A stretch of 64,000 nucleotides of DNA from assembly GCA_018697195.1 (NCBI GenBank), contig CM031859.1, forward strand, positions 52,808,828 through 52,872,827, given 5' to 3'. The DNA is from Certhia americana. Its lineage: Eukaryota; Chordata; Aves; Passeriformes; Certhiidae. The notes under the pieces are model-generated. The model searched no databases, was not told the origin of the DNA, and saw nothing but the letters and a program-made list of their open reading frames with translations. A program made the position numbers and the translations under genes. Positions 41,291-52,203 of this stretch are shown piece by piece (position 1 is the first letter of the stretch; each line of letters opens with the position of its first letter).

Positions 41291-42270
41291 AGAAAAAAGG
41301 TACGGTGATACTCTACTAAGTCCACTGTTGGAGGGAAAAGAAAGGTCAGTAGCAAGAACTGAACAATCTTTTGCCTTTTAGATTTAAAAGCCCCAGCCTT
41401 TCTAGAGACAATACAAGAGCAGTGGTACAACCAGCAGTGGTTCATGTCACAACCCTGGTCAATATTTGATCATCTACTGACAGAGCAGGAGTGTGAAGTG
41501 TCCCTATCTCTTCCACATCGACATTTCCCATAAATTCTAAACAAAATTTCTGGGTTTTAACTAGTAAAAATATTACATCTACTTGGGATTTGTTGGGCGT
41601 GCATCATCTTTTCATGTTGCCTCGGTGATACACAGCTGGGTGTTTCAAAATTTGACATCTCTGAAGTACACAACTGCCTCTCACTAGACCTGTCCTCTCA
41701 CTAGTTGACATGAAATACATGTTACATCACACACAAACCAAATTACAGATCCAGCAATAGCTGAATGAACAGATAGAAATCTGACTGATTCTTCACTCCT
41801 TGAAACAAAACATGCCAAACAATTGGAAGTGCAGTGTTTCAAACTTCTGAGGAACAGTACCCATCTCTTTGCTAGTCTGGAATCGTTGGCATGTGTGTCT
41901 CCTTGTTACAATAAGGCAATAATGGAGGATGTATTTAATGCAGAAGCCACTGCAGCCACCAGAATCTTTATGAAGCATACACTGAGAACTGACAACACAC
42001 TGTACAACCACAAAGCAATTGCAGGCACTTATGACAGGAAGTACTATTGTAGGATGGATGGTAGCTCTTAAGTCACCATCTCGAGGAAAGCACTTCCAGA
42101 GGAAAAATTAGGTATGTTTACACCAAGTTCAGTATTTTCCCTTTTTTTGGGAAATGCATTAGGTAGAATTGTGGTAAATTGAATAAAAGGAAACAGCAAC
42201 ACTTAAGTCAAATCAACTTCTAAAAATGTAATAAAACCTACTATCAATGTAAACAAGGGCAGAGTTATTA

Positions 42271-42309
42271 CCCCCGCCCCCCCCCCCCCCAAAAAAAAAA
42301 AAAAAAAAA
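42271..42309. repeat. C-run/A-run homopolymer junction at the CpG-island shoulder
   Basis: Five C, one G and fourteen C are followed immediately by nineteen A. The tract sits about 100 bases left of the CpG island. Homopolymers of this length are also prone to sequencing and assembly error, so the lengths should be treated as approximate. Confidence 0.95.
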
Positions 42310-42389
42310 GAGACATGTTTGGCTTATAAATGTGGAGAGCTTCCATGCAGGCTGAAGTCATGCCCTCTTCCAAGCATATCTGCTGGATT

Positions 42390-44330
42390 ACCTTGCCCGA
42401 CTGGAAGGTGCGAGCACCAGGTAGATCACCTTTGCCGTCCCTGACTGGACACGAGGGGTGGGTGGGCGGCCTCAAAAGAAACTCCCCAAAATAAGTGTAA
42501 AAATGAAAAGCTGAATCATAAAATGTAATTGCATCCGAGGTAAAGAGCCCCCACATTGCGGTGAATCACTCTGCGCTCCCACGGTTTCCGTCCGGCTCTC
42601 ACGCGGGGTCAGGGAGCGCGGTGGGCCCCCGCTGCCCTCTGCACCGTCAGGAAAGACGACCCCCTTTGGGAAAGGCCGATTCCCACCGGGAGAACCCAGG
42701 CGCGCCCGCGATACCGTGACCGGCACCCCGCGTTCCCCCCCAGCGCTGCCGCCCCCGGCCGCCCCTCCGGTGACTCCTCCTTCGCGGCCGCGGCCCCTGA
42801 GCCCGGCGGGGCGGAACCGGGCGCGCTACAAATCCGCCGCTCCGGCGGGGCTGCCGGCACAGCAGCGCGGGGAGGTCCCGTGGAGGAGGCGCTCCGCTCC
42901 GCTGGTCCCGGCGGGACCGGGGTGCGGCTGCCCTCGCTGTCCCTCGGGGAGCCGGCGAACTTCCCCGGGGCTGGGAGGTAGAGAAGGAGCCGCGTCCCGG
43001 TCCCGCGGCTCAGCCTGCCCCTTTCCCCGGCTGCCGTCCCGTCCCGTCCCGGGCGCTGCCTGCGGCTAGACCTGCCTAGCGCCCGCTCGGCTGGTCCCGG
43101 CTGCCTCCCATCGCCGCGACTGGCGAGGGGGCTGCCAGCCTCGTCCCGTGGGGAGCGGAGGGAAATCAGGGGGTCATTTTCACGGAGATGGGGCCGCAGC
43201 CGCGAGGTTTCGGAGTGAAACTTTGCTGCGGGCGGGAGGCGCGGGCCGAGCCCAGGCGGCGCTGAGCGGAGCGGTCGGGCCGGCTGTAAGAGCTGTGAGA
43301 GCGGGGTCCGTCCCCTTCCATCCTCCCCGCAGCGCCGCCGGGGGCGAGCGCCGCCCGGGCACCCTACTGAGGAGCCGGGAAACTTTTGCGCCGCGGATCC
43401 GCCGCCTGCCCACGCCTCCCGGGCGGCTGCTTGGCGGCCGTTCCCCCGCGGCGGCTCCCGCGGAGCGCTGCTATGGCACCAGCCCGTCGCCGCGGGGCGA
43501 GCAGGGGGAGGCCGCCTCCGGCTGGCCGTGCGCTGGCGGTGGCGGGGGGGCGCGCAGCCCCCGGGCGGCGGGCGTCCTCCTCCGGCCGGCAGTGACCGCC
43601 CCGGCCCCGCTCCTGCCTGCTCGCCATGCCTGCCCCCGCCCGCCTCTCGCCGAGCACGGTGCCGGGGAAGGGCGAGGGGAGCCGCCGCCCTGTCACTCCC
43701 TGAGCCAGCCGCCGCCTCACCGGAGAAGCCCCGTGTCTGACGGGCACGGCGCAGCTCGGCAGGTCGCGGCGCCGGGAGGGCTGCGGGCACCGCGCACCTC
43801 CGCACAGGTAAGCGGCGAGGCGAGTGGGGGTGAGTCTGGTCGGGGTCTACCCCTCGCCCCCGAACTTCAACCCGCCCGCAGCCGTCACCTCTCCTCGGGA
43901 GTGGAGGGGCTGCGCCCTGCGCGTTCGTGCCGGCGGTGGCGGGGGGCACGGCGAGATGCGCCCCTGCCCTCGGCGGAGAGGGGCAAGGAGGGAGCGGCAC
44001 GCGTAGATGGGTTTTCCCTGCCAGAAATGGACTTTCTGCTTCCCGAACGGAGCGGGCTAGCGTGCCGGCGGCTGCCGCGCTCCGCGCAGCTGCTACACAC
44101 CCTCTTTTGTTTGCGCTTGGTCCGAAATACTTTAGTGCTGCCGTCGCCTACCCCGCCGGTCGGGATCCCGGCTCGGCTGTGTCCCGCCCGGGGCTGCCCC
44201 CGGGCTGCGCCCCCGTGCCTCTCCCGACCCGGAGAGTTGCCCTATTGCCTTTATTTTCACAGGAGCTGGGCTTTCCTTAACCTTTGTTTGCGGGGAAAAT
44301 GGTGGTGTGCTGGTTATCTGGAAGGATGAG
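42390..44330. promoter_or_regulatory. TMEM200A: CpG island, probable TMEM200A promoter (possibly bidirectional with SAMD3)
   Basis: About 1.9 kb of very high GC with dense CpG, the only such island in the window, in otherwise AT-rich DNA. It contains GC-box-like elements (for example GGCGGGGCGG near 42806 and CCGCCCCGGCCCCGCTCC near 43597) and no clear TATA box, as expected for a CpG-island promoter with dispersed starts. In human, SAMD3 (minus) and TMEM200A (plus) are divergent neighbours, and the SAMD3 exons here are on the minus strand to the left, so the plus-strand gene starting here is inferred to be TMEM200A. The long open frames on both strands (42609-44000 minus, 43148-44329 plus) reflect lack of AT-rich stop codons and are not called as genes. 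Confidence 0.75.
43250..43807 (+). other. TMEM200A: Probable 5' non-coding exon 1 of TMEM200A, ending at a splice donor
   Basis: A textbook donor, GCACAG/GTAAGCGG, lies at 43807/43808 on the plus strand inside the CpG island. TMEM200A in human has its whole coding sequence in one late exon, preceded by non-coding exons, so a non-coding first exon here fits. The 5' limit (43250) is a guess, because CpG-island start sites cannot be placed by eye. The coding exon (about 490 residues, two membrane segments in human) is not present in the window. Confidence is for the donor and exon concept, not the start. Confidence 0.6.
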
Positions 44331-44924
44331 AGACAGATGGGGAGGACAAGGGGGTTGCCTTATTCACTTGCGTGCGAATGTAACTCAGAGCTAAATACAT
44401 CACTCACCCAGGTAGACATGAGCTTCTGGTCAGGCGGACTTCGAAACAAAAGTACTGCTAACACCTCGGGTGCATGGCAGATACTCCTGCTATCATACTA
44501 ACATAAACATTGTTAGTGTTTGCACTTGAATTCAATACATGTATAGTTGTTGTGCCGATCTTGAATTGCAGTATCTGTATCTGCTTGACACTTAATAGTC
44601 TTTTGTATGCAGTAGTTATGAAAAATAATACAGGTTTTATTGTTCAAAGGCAAAAGTACCCAGACAAAAGTATTCCTTTAGTGTAGCGTTCTATGTAACA
44701 TGAACTACAAAATAACCTGTAGCGATGCAGTGGGCTTGCACTTCATAATGCTCTTAGGGCATGAGGACGATATTGCTCAATAAAATTTTGTCAGCAAAGG
44801 TTTCTCTGGCTTACCTTGATGCTAGATCGATACACTAGCAACTATTCTGTTATTTTTCACTAAGTAGATGGTACATACAATGCATGTGATGGAAACCAAG
44901 TGTCCAGATAAGAAGAAGCAGTGC

Positions 44925-44942
44925 TTTTTTTTTTTTTTTTTT
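44925..44942. repeat. Poly(T) tract
   Basis: Eighteen T residues followed by CCCCTTCCTTTT, giving a longer pyrimidine tract to about 44954. No element body was recognised. Confidence 0.9.
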
Positions 44943-47900
44943 CCCCTTCCTTTTAGTGGTTTTGGTGCTGCTTTGTAGAAAGTGTGAAAAAAAATTTAAA
45001 CCGGAAAATTATGTTTCCATTGTATGTAACTGAAGTTCCTTAATGATGGAGATAAAGGGCCATTCAAGTTTTGAATGGTTTAGTGTACTTTTGTTGCCAG
45101 GAAATGTACTTCTAGCTAAATACTTGTTAGAAGATAATTGTAAGATAATTTTTAGTAATTCAAAACATGAGTTACAATTAGATGTTTTGTCCTGAAAAGA
45201 GAAAAACACTCATGGATAAAGATATGAGGTATTTAACTAGTAATTTGGGAAATAAAATCATATAATTTATGTTTTGTTTGCATAGAAACATTTTATTTGT
45301 TGTTCTTTGGTTGGATTGCAACAATGATCCAAATGAAAGTTGGACTCCTGATGCAATGGTTCAGCATGCTAGAATTATTTTTTTCTATGTACAGAAATTA
45401 TTTTGCCCAATATAACCTCACTGGTATTCATTTTTATTGAAGCTCTTTAATCAGATTATAAAATGTGGGCTGTTTGAATCTAATCCTGTGAAGTATGGAC
45501 TAAACAAGCCTCCCTCTGACAAAGGACTGAAAAGTTTGCTCACTCTCAAAAAGGCATGCAGTTCCAGCTCCCATCCCTAATGATCACTGAAGGTCTGAGT
45601 TCATTGATATGCAGTAGATGCTGGTAAGTTCAGTGAAACTCTTCATAGTCTTAACTGCACTACTGCACTTTCCCTGGACCAAGCCCTCTCAGTGTGTTCT
45701 GCCTCTACTTCCTTAAATGCTGGGCCTACAACACAAAAATACCTGTGCCCTGTGCAGGTGCTCACCTCAGCCACATCTCATGGGTGGTGTATTACCTGTT
45801 CTCACCTCTCTGGGGCAAAAGGGGAAAATGTAGAGTGAAAACTGGTTAAGGAGTAAAGTACATCAATGCAACAGCAGGAGGAGACTGCTACTTCTGTGTT
45901 TGTTCAGTATATTTTAGGAGTCAGAAATTTGAATGCTAAAAATCAGTGAAAACTCCCACTAAAATTACTGAAACCAGAAAAAGTTATGATATAAAATATA
46001 TGAAACCTGTTGTAATGAATGGTTTCCCATTTTTTAATTAAATTAACAGTAGAATCCTGTTAGTCTTGTCTGAAATAATGGTAGAGAATGTAGTAGAAGG
46101 GGAACTTTGTGTCCTAGCTAGTGATTATGCCTCAAGATTATTCGTGCCATTGTGATTTATAAACAGATCAGTTACTTGTAATCTACGTTTGATCTCATGA
46201 TACTGAAACAGAGGGGCAGTTGCAAGTAATTTTCTAGTGTGCAGGACAGGAAAGTAATGTAGGAAGACATGAAACATAAAGGCATAGGTGTCTCATGCCA
46301 GTTTAGATATCTTAACGTGTTTCAGACCTCTCTATGAAGCTGGTAAACAGAGTCTAAAGAGAACACTTCTGGAAAGGCAGCTGAAAGCCAGGTAAAATGC
46401 TATTGTTTGTATTACAGTTCTATGTAAAAGCCTTTAAGAAGACCAGTCTGTTCTCTGAAACCTTGTTAAAAATTCTGGTGCTGTGTTATGGCGGGTATAG
46501 GAAAAAATCCCTTACTATCAGGATTTAGGGAGGATCATTCTTGGTGCCCATTTATCAGCACAATCTTTGTATTGCTTCCTGTGCTGCTAACTGCCTTTGA
46601 GTAACTCAAAGGTACTAATAAATAGTTGAGGAGTTAAAAATCTTTTTAGAGAAGTTGCATATGCTCTCCTAGCCTACTAGAAAGAAGTAAATGGAAATTG
46701 CAAGCAGTGCTTGAGTTAGTGCTGTAGTTTAAGTTAGCACATTAGTTGTACAGTGAAAATACCATACGGAAAGCTTCTGGTTTTCTTCTTTACTGGGTAA
46801 AATATGAGAACCTACTTACCCAGAGATTGTGTCAGTTAAGTGTACTGTTGATTGCATAGAAGGGTGAAAGGCTTTAATTGAATTAAATTACTGAGCAGAT
46901 GTTTTACACTGCTGTTGCTCTGCCCACTAGTTTTACTAGCTCCTCAGTGTCCACCATTTGTGGAGTGTGTCAGAATAAGCACTGTTCTAAACTTTCATGT
47001 GAGGCTTCAGTGTAGCTCTAAACTCTGTTCCATCATTAACTAGTTCCCCATCAGACAATTCAGTACCAGGTGCATGTATATATGCAACTGCTCTTCAAAT
47101 AGGTGAATCTTGCCAGAGGCAGCCCAAGTGACCTGATGACAGAACTTAGTGCTGAAATACTAGCATTATATTGATCTCTTAGTGTAAATGAAGTTACATT
47201 TTCCTTCCTGAACTTTCTTACCTCATCAGTGATTTTAAACTACGTGGTTCATAGATGCATTTTAAAAATCAAGTTTTTCCTTTTCTTGCGCAGCTAGCCA
47301 AATGAGATGGATAACCTGCAGTACAGAGCTACTTGAAGCCTTTTATCTGCAGCAGTAACAGAACATGTTTGTGGTGGTTTTAAAATGATTCTTTGTCCAA
47401 AAGACCTGCAAAAGCAAGATGTTTATCCTCACTCGTTTCCTTTATCTATCAGTATTTCTAGTTGGGGAAAGTTATTATTCCATTTTTTGCATGTTTTAGT
47501 GCCCAAAAAAGTGTGGCAGGGTAGTGCAAAGCCACCTAACCAAAGCTAGGCGTCTGAGGAGCATTGCAAATGAGATGTAATGATACAGCAGAGATTTTTA
47601 GGAAAAATAGACTTATGGAAAATAAAGCAATAAACTCCATTTTTGTGTATAAAGATTATGAAGAGCCTTACATGAACTGTAAATGGTTTTCATTTTACTG
47701 TCTTGTGTCTGTCTGTATCAACATCTTGTAATCATTTATATACCACTGGAATTGTTCCTTTTGTTGGAAGTGTGACCATTTTCCTCCAATTGAAATAAGT
47801 AAAAATAAAGGAGATATTGCTCTAAATTGTCTTTTCATTTTCCTCACTAAACTGAATGATGAAGCTCTTACTGAATCAGAAAAATCAGGATTTTATTGCT

Positions 47901-48755
47901 TTAATGAAGAATGCTTTAGATACATAATGCTTAATAATAAATGAGATTTTTAAAATCTCAAGAGATGCAAAATATAGTGTTAGGTTACTTTTCATAGGAA
48001 CTAGTTTAAAGACAAAGTAGAAGGAAAGAAGAAAAATCCCTTTTTATATGAATTTGTTTTGTCTAGTTGATGTTTCACAGATACAGTTGGGCTGAGCATC
48101 CAGCGTTGAGGTTTTAAAACCCATTGATAAAAACTACTGAAATTTGAGTCAGTTGAAACTACATTCACTGCTCTAGCTGTGAAATAGGAAGGATGTTTTT
48201 GACAAAGCACTGATAGAGTTGGATGCTAATAGTCTATCAGTTCTCATAATTGGTTAGTTTCACTAAATTCTTTAAATAGCTGAAGTTTGTGCTTCGATAC
48301 CTATAAATCTGTAGTATTAGCTCAGAGAGTGAATGTGCTATCAAACCAAGTTTTTTAGAGCTTTTCAACAGTAGTCATGCTTTTTTTCCTAATAAAGGAG
48401 AAATTCCAAAAGTAATTTTAATTTCTGTCGATTTAAAACACCATAAAAGCACATTAATTAGAAGCCTGTTATAAATGTCACTTATGTTGAATTTAGTGTC
48501 ATAGTGGTAACAATAATTCTGAGATTTTTTTTCACATTCTCCATCTGAATGTGTCTGAATAAATTGCTCTGCTTATCTGTAATCAGTTGCACATTGTTGA
48601 AGAATGAGTTTGTATCTAGTTAATTTTATCACTTCCATTTTGCTATGTATTACATGAGAAAAAGTGCTATTACTTGTCCATCCATCTGGTGTAAAATTGT
48701 TGCTCAAAATCCTGTAGTTTTCTCTTTCTTTTGGGTGATTCAAAGTAACAAAGGC

Positions 48756-48773
48756 ACATCACATATGTGATGT
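48756..48773. repeat. Perfect 18-bp palindrome
   Basis: ACATCACATATGTGATGT is self-complementary about a CATATG centre (an E-box-type hexamer). It is followed by a partly similar GTACGTGTGAGATGTAC segment. No function can be assigned. Confidence 0.95.
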
Positions 48774-50439
48774 ACGTGTGAGATGTACAACTTTATTCCT
48801 TCATAAAAAGGGATGAAAGCAGCCTTGTGTGTTGGGGCAGCATTTTACTGCAGCAAACAAGCTTTCCCAAGGGCTGTTCCTTGGAGCACACAGGGTGTAC
48901 ATAACAGCTGCTCTAGCTGCTGTCTTTTGTATGATTCCTGTGCTAGACAAACTTCGTGCATGAGGTGTGAGGCAACCTTCTGCTTGGAAAAAGGGACGTG
49001 CTCTGCAAGTGTGCTTTCTTGAACATGGATGTCATGGTGGGGTCAACTGAATAAACCTGATACAGTTTGAGATTTGGCAGAGGTGTGCTTCTTGCTATAA
49101 ATTATCATGTATTTAAGTTGGCTTGTTTCACCTGAGGTATGACTATTATTTTTGTAGGAAGAAGTCAGATGACAGAAAACAGGCAAAAAACCCCCTGAAA
49201 CCAAAACAAACCCAAGGAAGAAAGCAGGAGAGGGAGGAGGGAAAGGGGAACAAAAAGCGAAACATAGAATGGAAGTACTGAGGATAGAAAAAAAATATGA
49301 AGGTAGAAAAAGGATGAGATACAGTAAGTTTCATTTCTAAAGAGAAATTATGCTACATCCAGTGTTATAAATGGAAGGGAACTCAATTAATGGAGAAAAG
49401 AATAAAAATAAAAGTAAGAATAAGATAAGTGGTGGCATTTCTTTTTTGAAGCATCTCATGGAAAATCAGACTGGAAAATGAAGAGATTAATTCTTGTCTT
49501 GCTGAAATGCATTTTAAATGAACTGTCTTTGTTGAGTAGTAAGTAAAATGTTCTGCAAAAATGATGTTAAACACTTCTTCCAGAAGATACACTGTAAGTA
49601 AATCAGTTCCGACAGACATAAGAAAGGAAAGGGAGCTATGAAGGATAGTTTGCTTACAAAGATAGAAACTGCATTTTGAAGTACTTGATAGTTAGGTGAA
49701 CCGTTGTTTTCATTTTCAAGCAGACTAATACTCTAAACCCAAAAGTTATCACCATGTTGATCTGTGTAATTTGTCATTGTCTCACAGAAGACCAGTGAGC
49801 ACAATAAGCACAATGAGAACATCCTTCAAATACCAGATAATTAACTGCTATTTATTGTGAATACTTAGCTGCCCTACTTGCACAGATTTTTCTTTCTGAT
49901 ATGTTTTTGCTATATCTGTGTAAAGAAACTAATGAAGCCAAGACATGTTTTCTGGCCATGAGGTCAGCCAGAGTGGTATGGGCTCTGTGTGGGTGTTAAA
50001 CTGTCTTTTAGATGGTCATATCCAAATTGGCGGTTTAGAAAGAACTTCTGGACTGAACCAGCTAAGTGCCTGAGAGGATGCTAGCTGACCTTAACTCCAA
50101 ATGTCCCTAGCATCCTTGTGGTAGTGTGAAAGAGACATGGTGGGTCCCACCACCTAGGCCTGTGCCTAGTGACACCAGCCAGTACTGAGCATGAGATCAA
50201 TGACTTGTTACGATGTTTTTCCATCTCAGCTGAAACTATCTTATTACAATGATCCTAATATACACAGATTTTAAATAGAAATAGTACGTTAAAAGCTATA
50301 TTTGGATAATATTATTTGCTCTAATTGTGTTGAAAGAACTCTGATGTCAGTTTGCTATCAAACTAGTAACTTCAGTAATGTGGAAAATGGAATTTGGAAC
50401 ATTGTTTGGATACACAGGATTTGTGGACTTGGTGGAACA

Positions 50440-51075
50440 ACATACTAGGACACCAGGACCACACTAGTGGCCATGTTGTGGCAAAGAAGGCCAACAGAGT
50501 CCTGGGATTCATTAGGAAGAGCTCTGCCAGCAGGACAAGGGAGGTCCTGCCTCTCTACTCAGCCCTGGTGAGCCCTAGTGGGGAGTGCTGTGTCCAATTC
50601 TGGGCTCCCCAGTACAAATACAACATGGAGACCCTGGAGCAAGTCCAGTGGAGGACTGTGAGAGTGACTGGAGGGCTGTAGCATCTCTCTTATGAGGAAA
50701 GGCTGAGAGGGCTGGGCCTGTTCAGCCTTGAGAAGAGATGACTGGGAGGGGACCTCATCAATGTGTATAAATATCTAAAGGGTGTTGCCAAAAGGATGGA
50801 ACCAGGCTCTGCTTGGTGGTACAAACCACTAGGATGTGAGGCAGTGGACAAAACCTGATGCGCAGGAAATTCCACCTGAATACGAGGAAGAATTTCTTTA
50901 CCCTGCAGTGATTGTGCACTGGAACAGTTTGCCCAGAGAGGGTGTGGAGTCTCCCTCACTGGAGATACTGAAGAACTGTCTGGGCACAATCCTGTGCCAT
51001 GTTTTCCTGCTTAAGAAAGGAGTTAGGACCAGATGACCTACTGTGGTCACTTCCAACTTGACTGATACTATGACC
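50440..51075 (+). repeat. CR1 LINE fragment with remnant of the reverse-transcriptase ORF C-terminus and 3' UTR
   Basis: A plus-strand 5'-truncated CR1 copy. A readable piece of the ORF2 C-terminus is present (motifs NRVLGFIRKSSASRTREV and LYSALVSPSGECCVQFWAPQ), interrupted by stops and frame changes. A second frame further on carries HWNSLPREGVESPSLEILKN. The copy ends in the CR1 3' UTR with a TTCCAACTTGACTGATACTA-type tail. The copy is degenerate, encodes no functional enzyme, and was probably inserted into non-coding DNA. Confidence 0.95.
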
Positions 51076-51994
51076 ATTCTTCCAAATGGATTACAAGAGA
51101 TTTTCCAAACAAGCACAAAACTTACACACAAAATAAACATCTAGCTGACAGTTCCTTAATGTCACATTTATTTGCCTGGTAATAATAGCCTGTACAGAAA
51201 TGACTAGCAGACTTTAATAATAAACATCCAGAGGCCTAGCAGACTCTTCTTGGGAAGTCCTGTCTTGCCTATTAATGCAGTTTATAGAGTTTAGAGCAGT
51301 AGAATCACTTTGCATTAATTCAGTGCCAAAGTGCTTTCCCCAAACCCTTCTTATGACCCCTATTTGCTTTGTTCTTTGCCAGGAAGACATTTCTTCTCAA
51401 ATTACTTTGCAGACATCTATTCTGAATTTATTGCCATTCTTTTGCTAATTCAATATTATTCTCCTAGGACGTGGCCTCATTAACTGGTGCCCATGGTGGA
51501 ATATCTGCATACATTGCTGGAACATAGTTCAATAGACTATATTATATTAGAAAGACACGGTTCCAATCCAAGCCTGCAACCAGTATGCATACCAATTAAA
51601 TCACACACAGAAGAGTTTACTGATTAAGGACAAGCAATGATGTGTTTTGCAGAATACCAGTCTGTAATTTTTTTATTGTCTATTGGCTGTACAGTTGAAA
51701 CAGTAATGAAAAGAGGTTATAGCTGAGACAGTGGTTCTTTTTTATTTAAGTTATTAATCTTGTGAACTTTTAAATTCAGTTAGATTGGTGTTTGGTTGGT
51801 TGGTTTTTACGTGTGAAATTCACAGATTATGACTAGATGGCATTACATATATAATTGCTGTACAAAATGTAAGATTATCACAGAATTAGATTTAGGCTAT
51901 GAGAGACTGGGCCCAGATGATGTAGTGTAGCTTTCTGTTAATGTTTTGTTGTACAGCTTTTATAGCATGCAAGTCTGTGATTATAGTTTAGGAA

Positions 51995-52203
51995 AGAATT
52001 CTGCATTGAAAGGGTTGTCAAGCATTGTAATAGGCTGCCAAGGGAAGTGGTTGAGTCACCATCCCTGTAGGTACTTAAAAAACATGTTCTTGTGGCATGT
52101 AGAGACATGGTTTAGTGGTGAACTTGGAAATCAGCTCTAAGGTAACAGTTGGACTCACGATCTCTGCGGTCTTTTCCAATCTAAATGATTCTATGACTTC
52201 ATG
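51995..52203 (+). repeat. CR1 LINE 3' fragment
   Basis: The plus strand contains TAATAGGCTGCCAAGGGAAG, TGGTTGAGTCACCATCCCTG and GACATGGTTTAGTGGTGAAC. It ends with TTTTCCAATCTAAATGATTC followed by a TATGACTTCATGAC tail. This is the 3' UTR of a relatively conserved CR1 subfamily. It lies about 0.9 kb after the preceding CR1 in the same orientation, but a non-CR1 spacer separates them, so two insertions are likely. Confidence 0.93.

Larger units (their letters stand above)
12167..42390. other. Gene-poor region upstream of the SAMD3 coding exons, probable SAMD3 5' intron
   Basis: About 30 kb of AT-rich DNA. The acceptor at 12167-12168 shows that SAMD3 has a 5' untranslated exon to the right. If that exon lies in the CpG island at 42.4-44.3 kb, this whole stretch is intron. 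The repeats found in it are listed separately. Apart from those and a GC-richer patch at about 12600-12950, I see no gene, RNA gene or other structured element that I can support. Confidence 0.55.

Noticed and set aside
42609..44000. 463-codon minus-strand open frame in the CpG island
   Set aside because: The product is Pro/Arg/Gly/Ala-rich and without domains. It overlaps equally long frames on the other strand, as expected when GC content removes TAA/TAG/TGA. No family resemblance.
43148..44329. 393-codon plus-strand open frame in the CpG island
   Set aside because: Same GC artefact. It also reads through the strong splice donor at 43807, and its composition is low-complexity.
50394..50681. 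95-codon plus-strand open frame that looks like a protein gene
   Set aside because: It is the decayed C-terminal end of the CR1 reverse-transcriptase ORF, annotated as part of the LINE.
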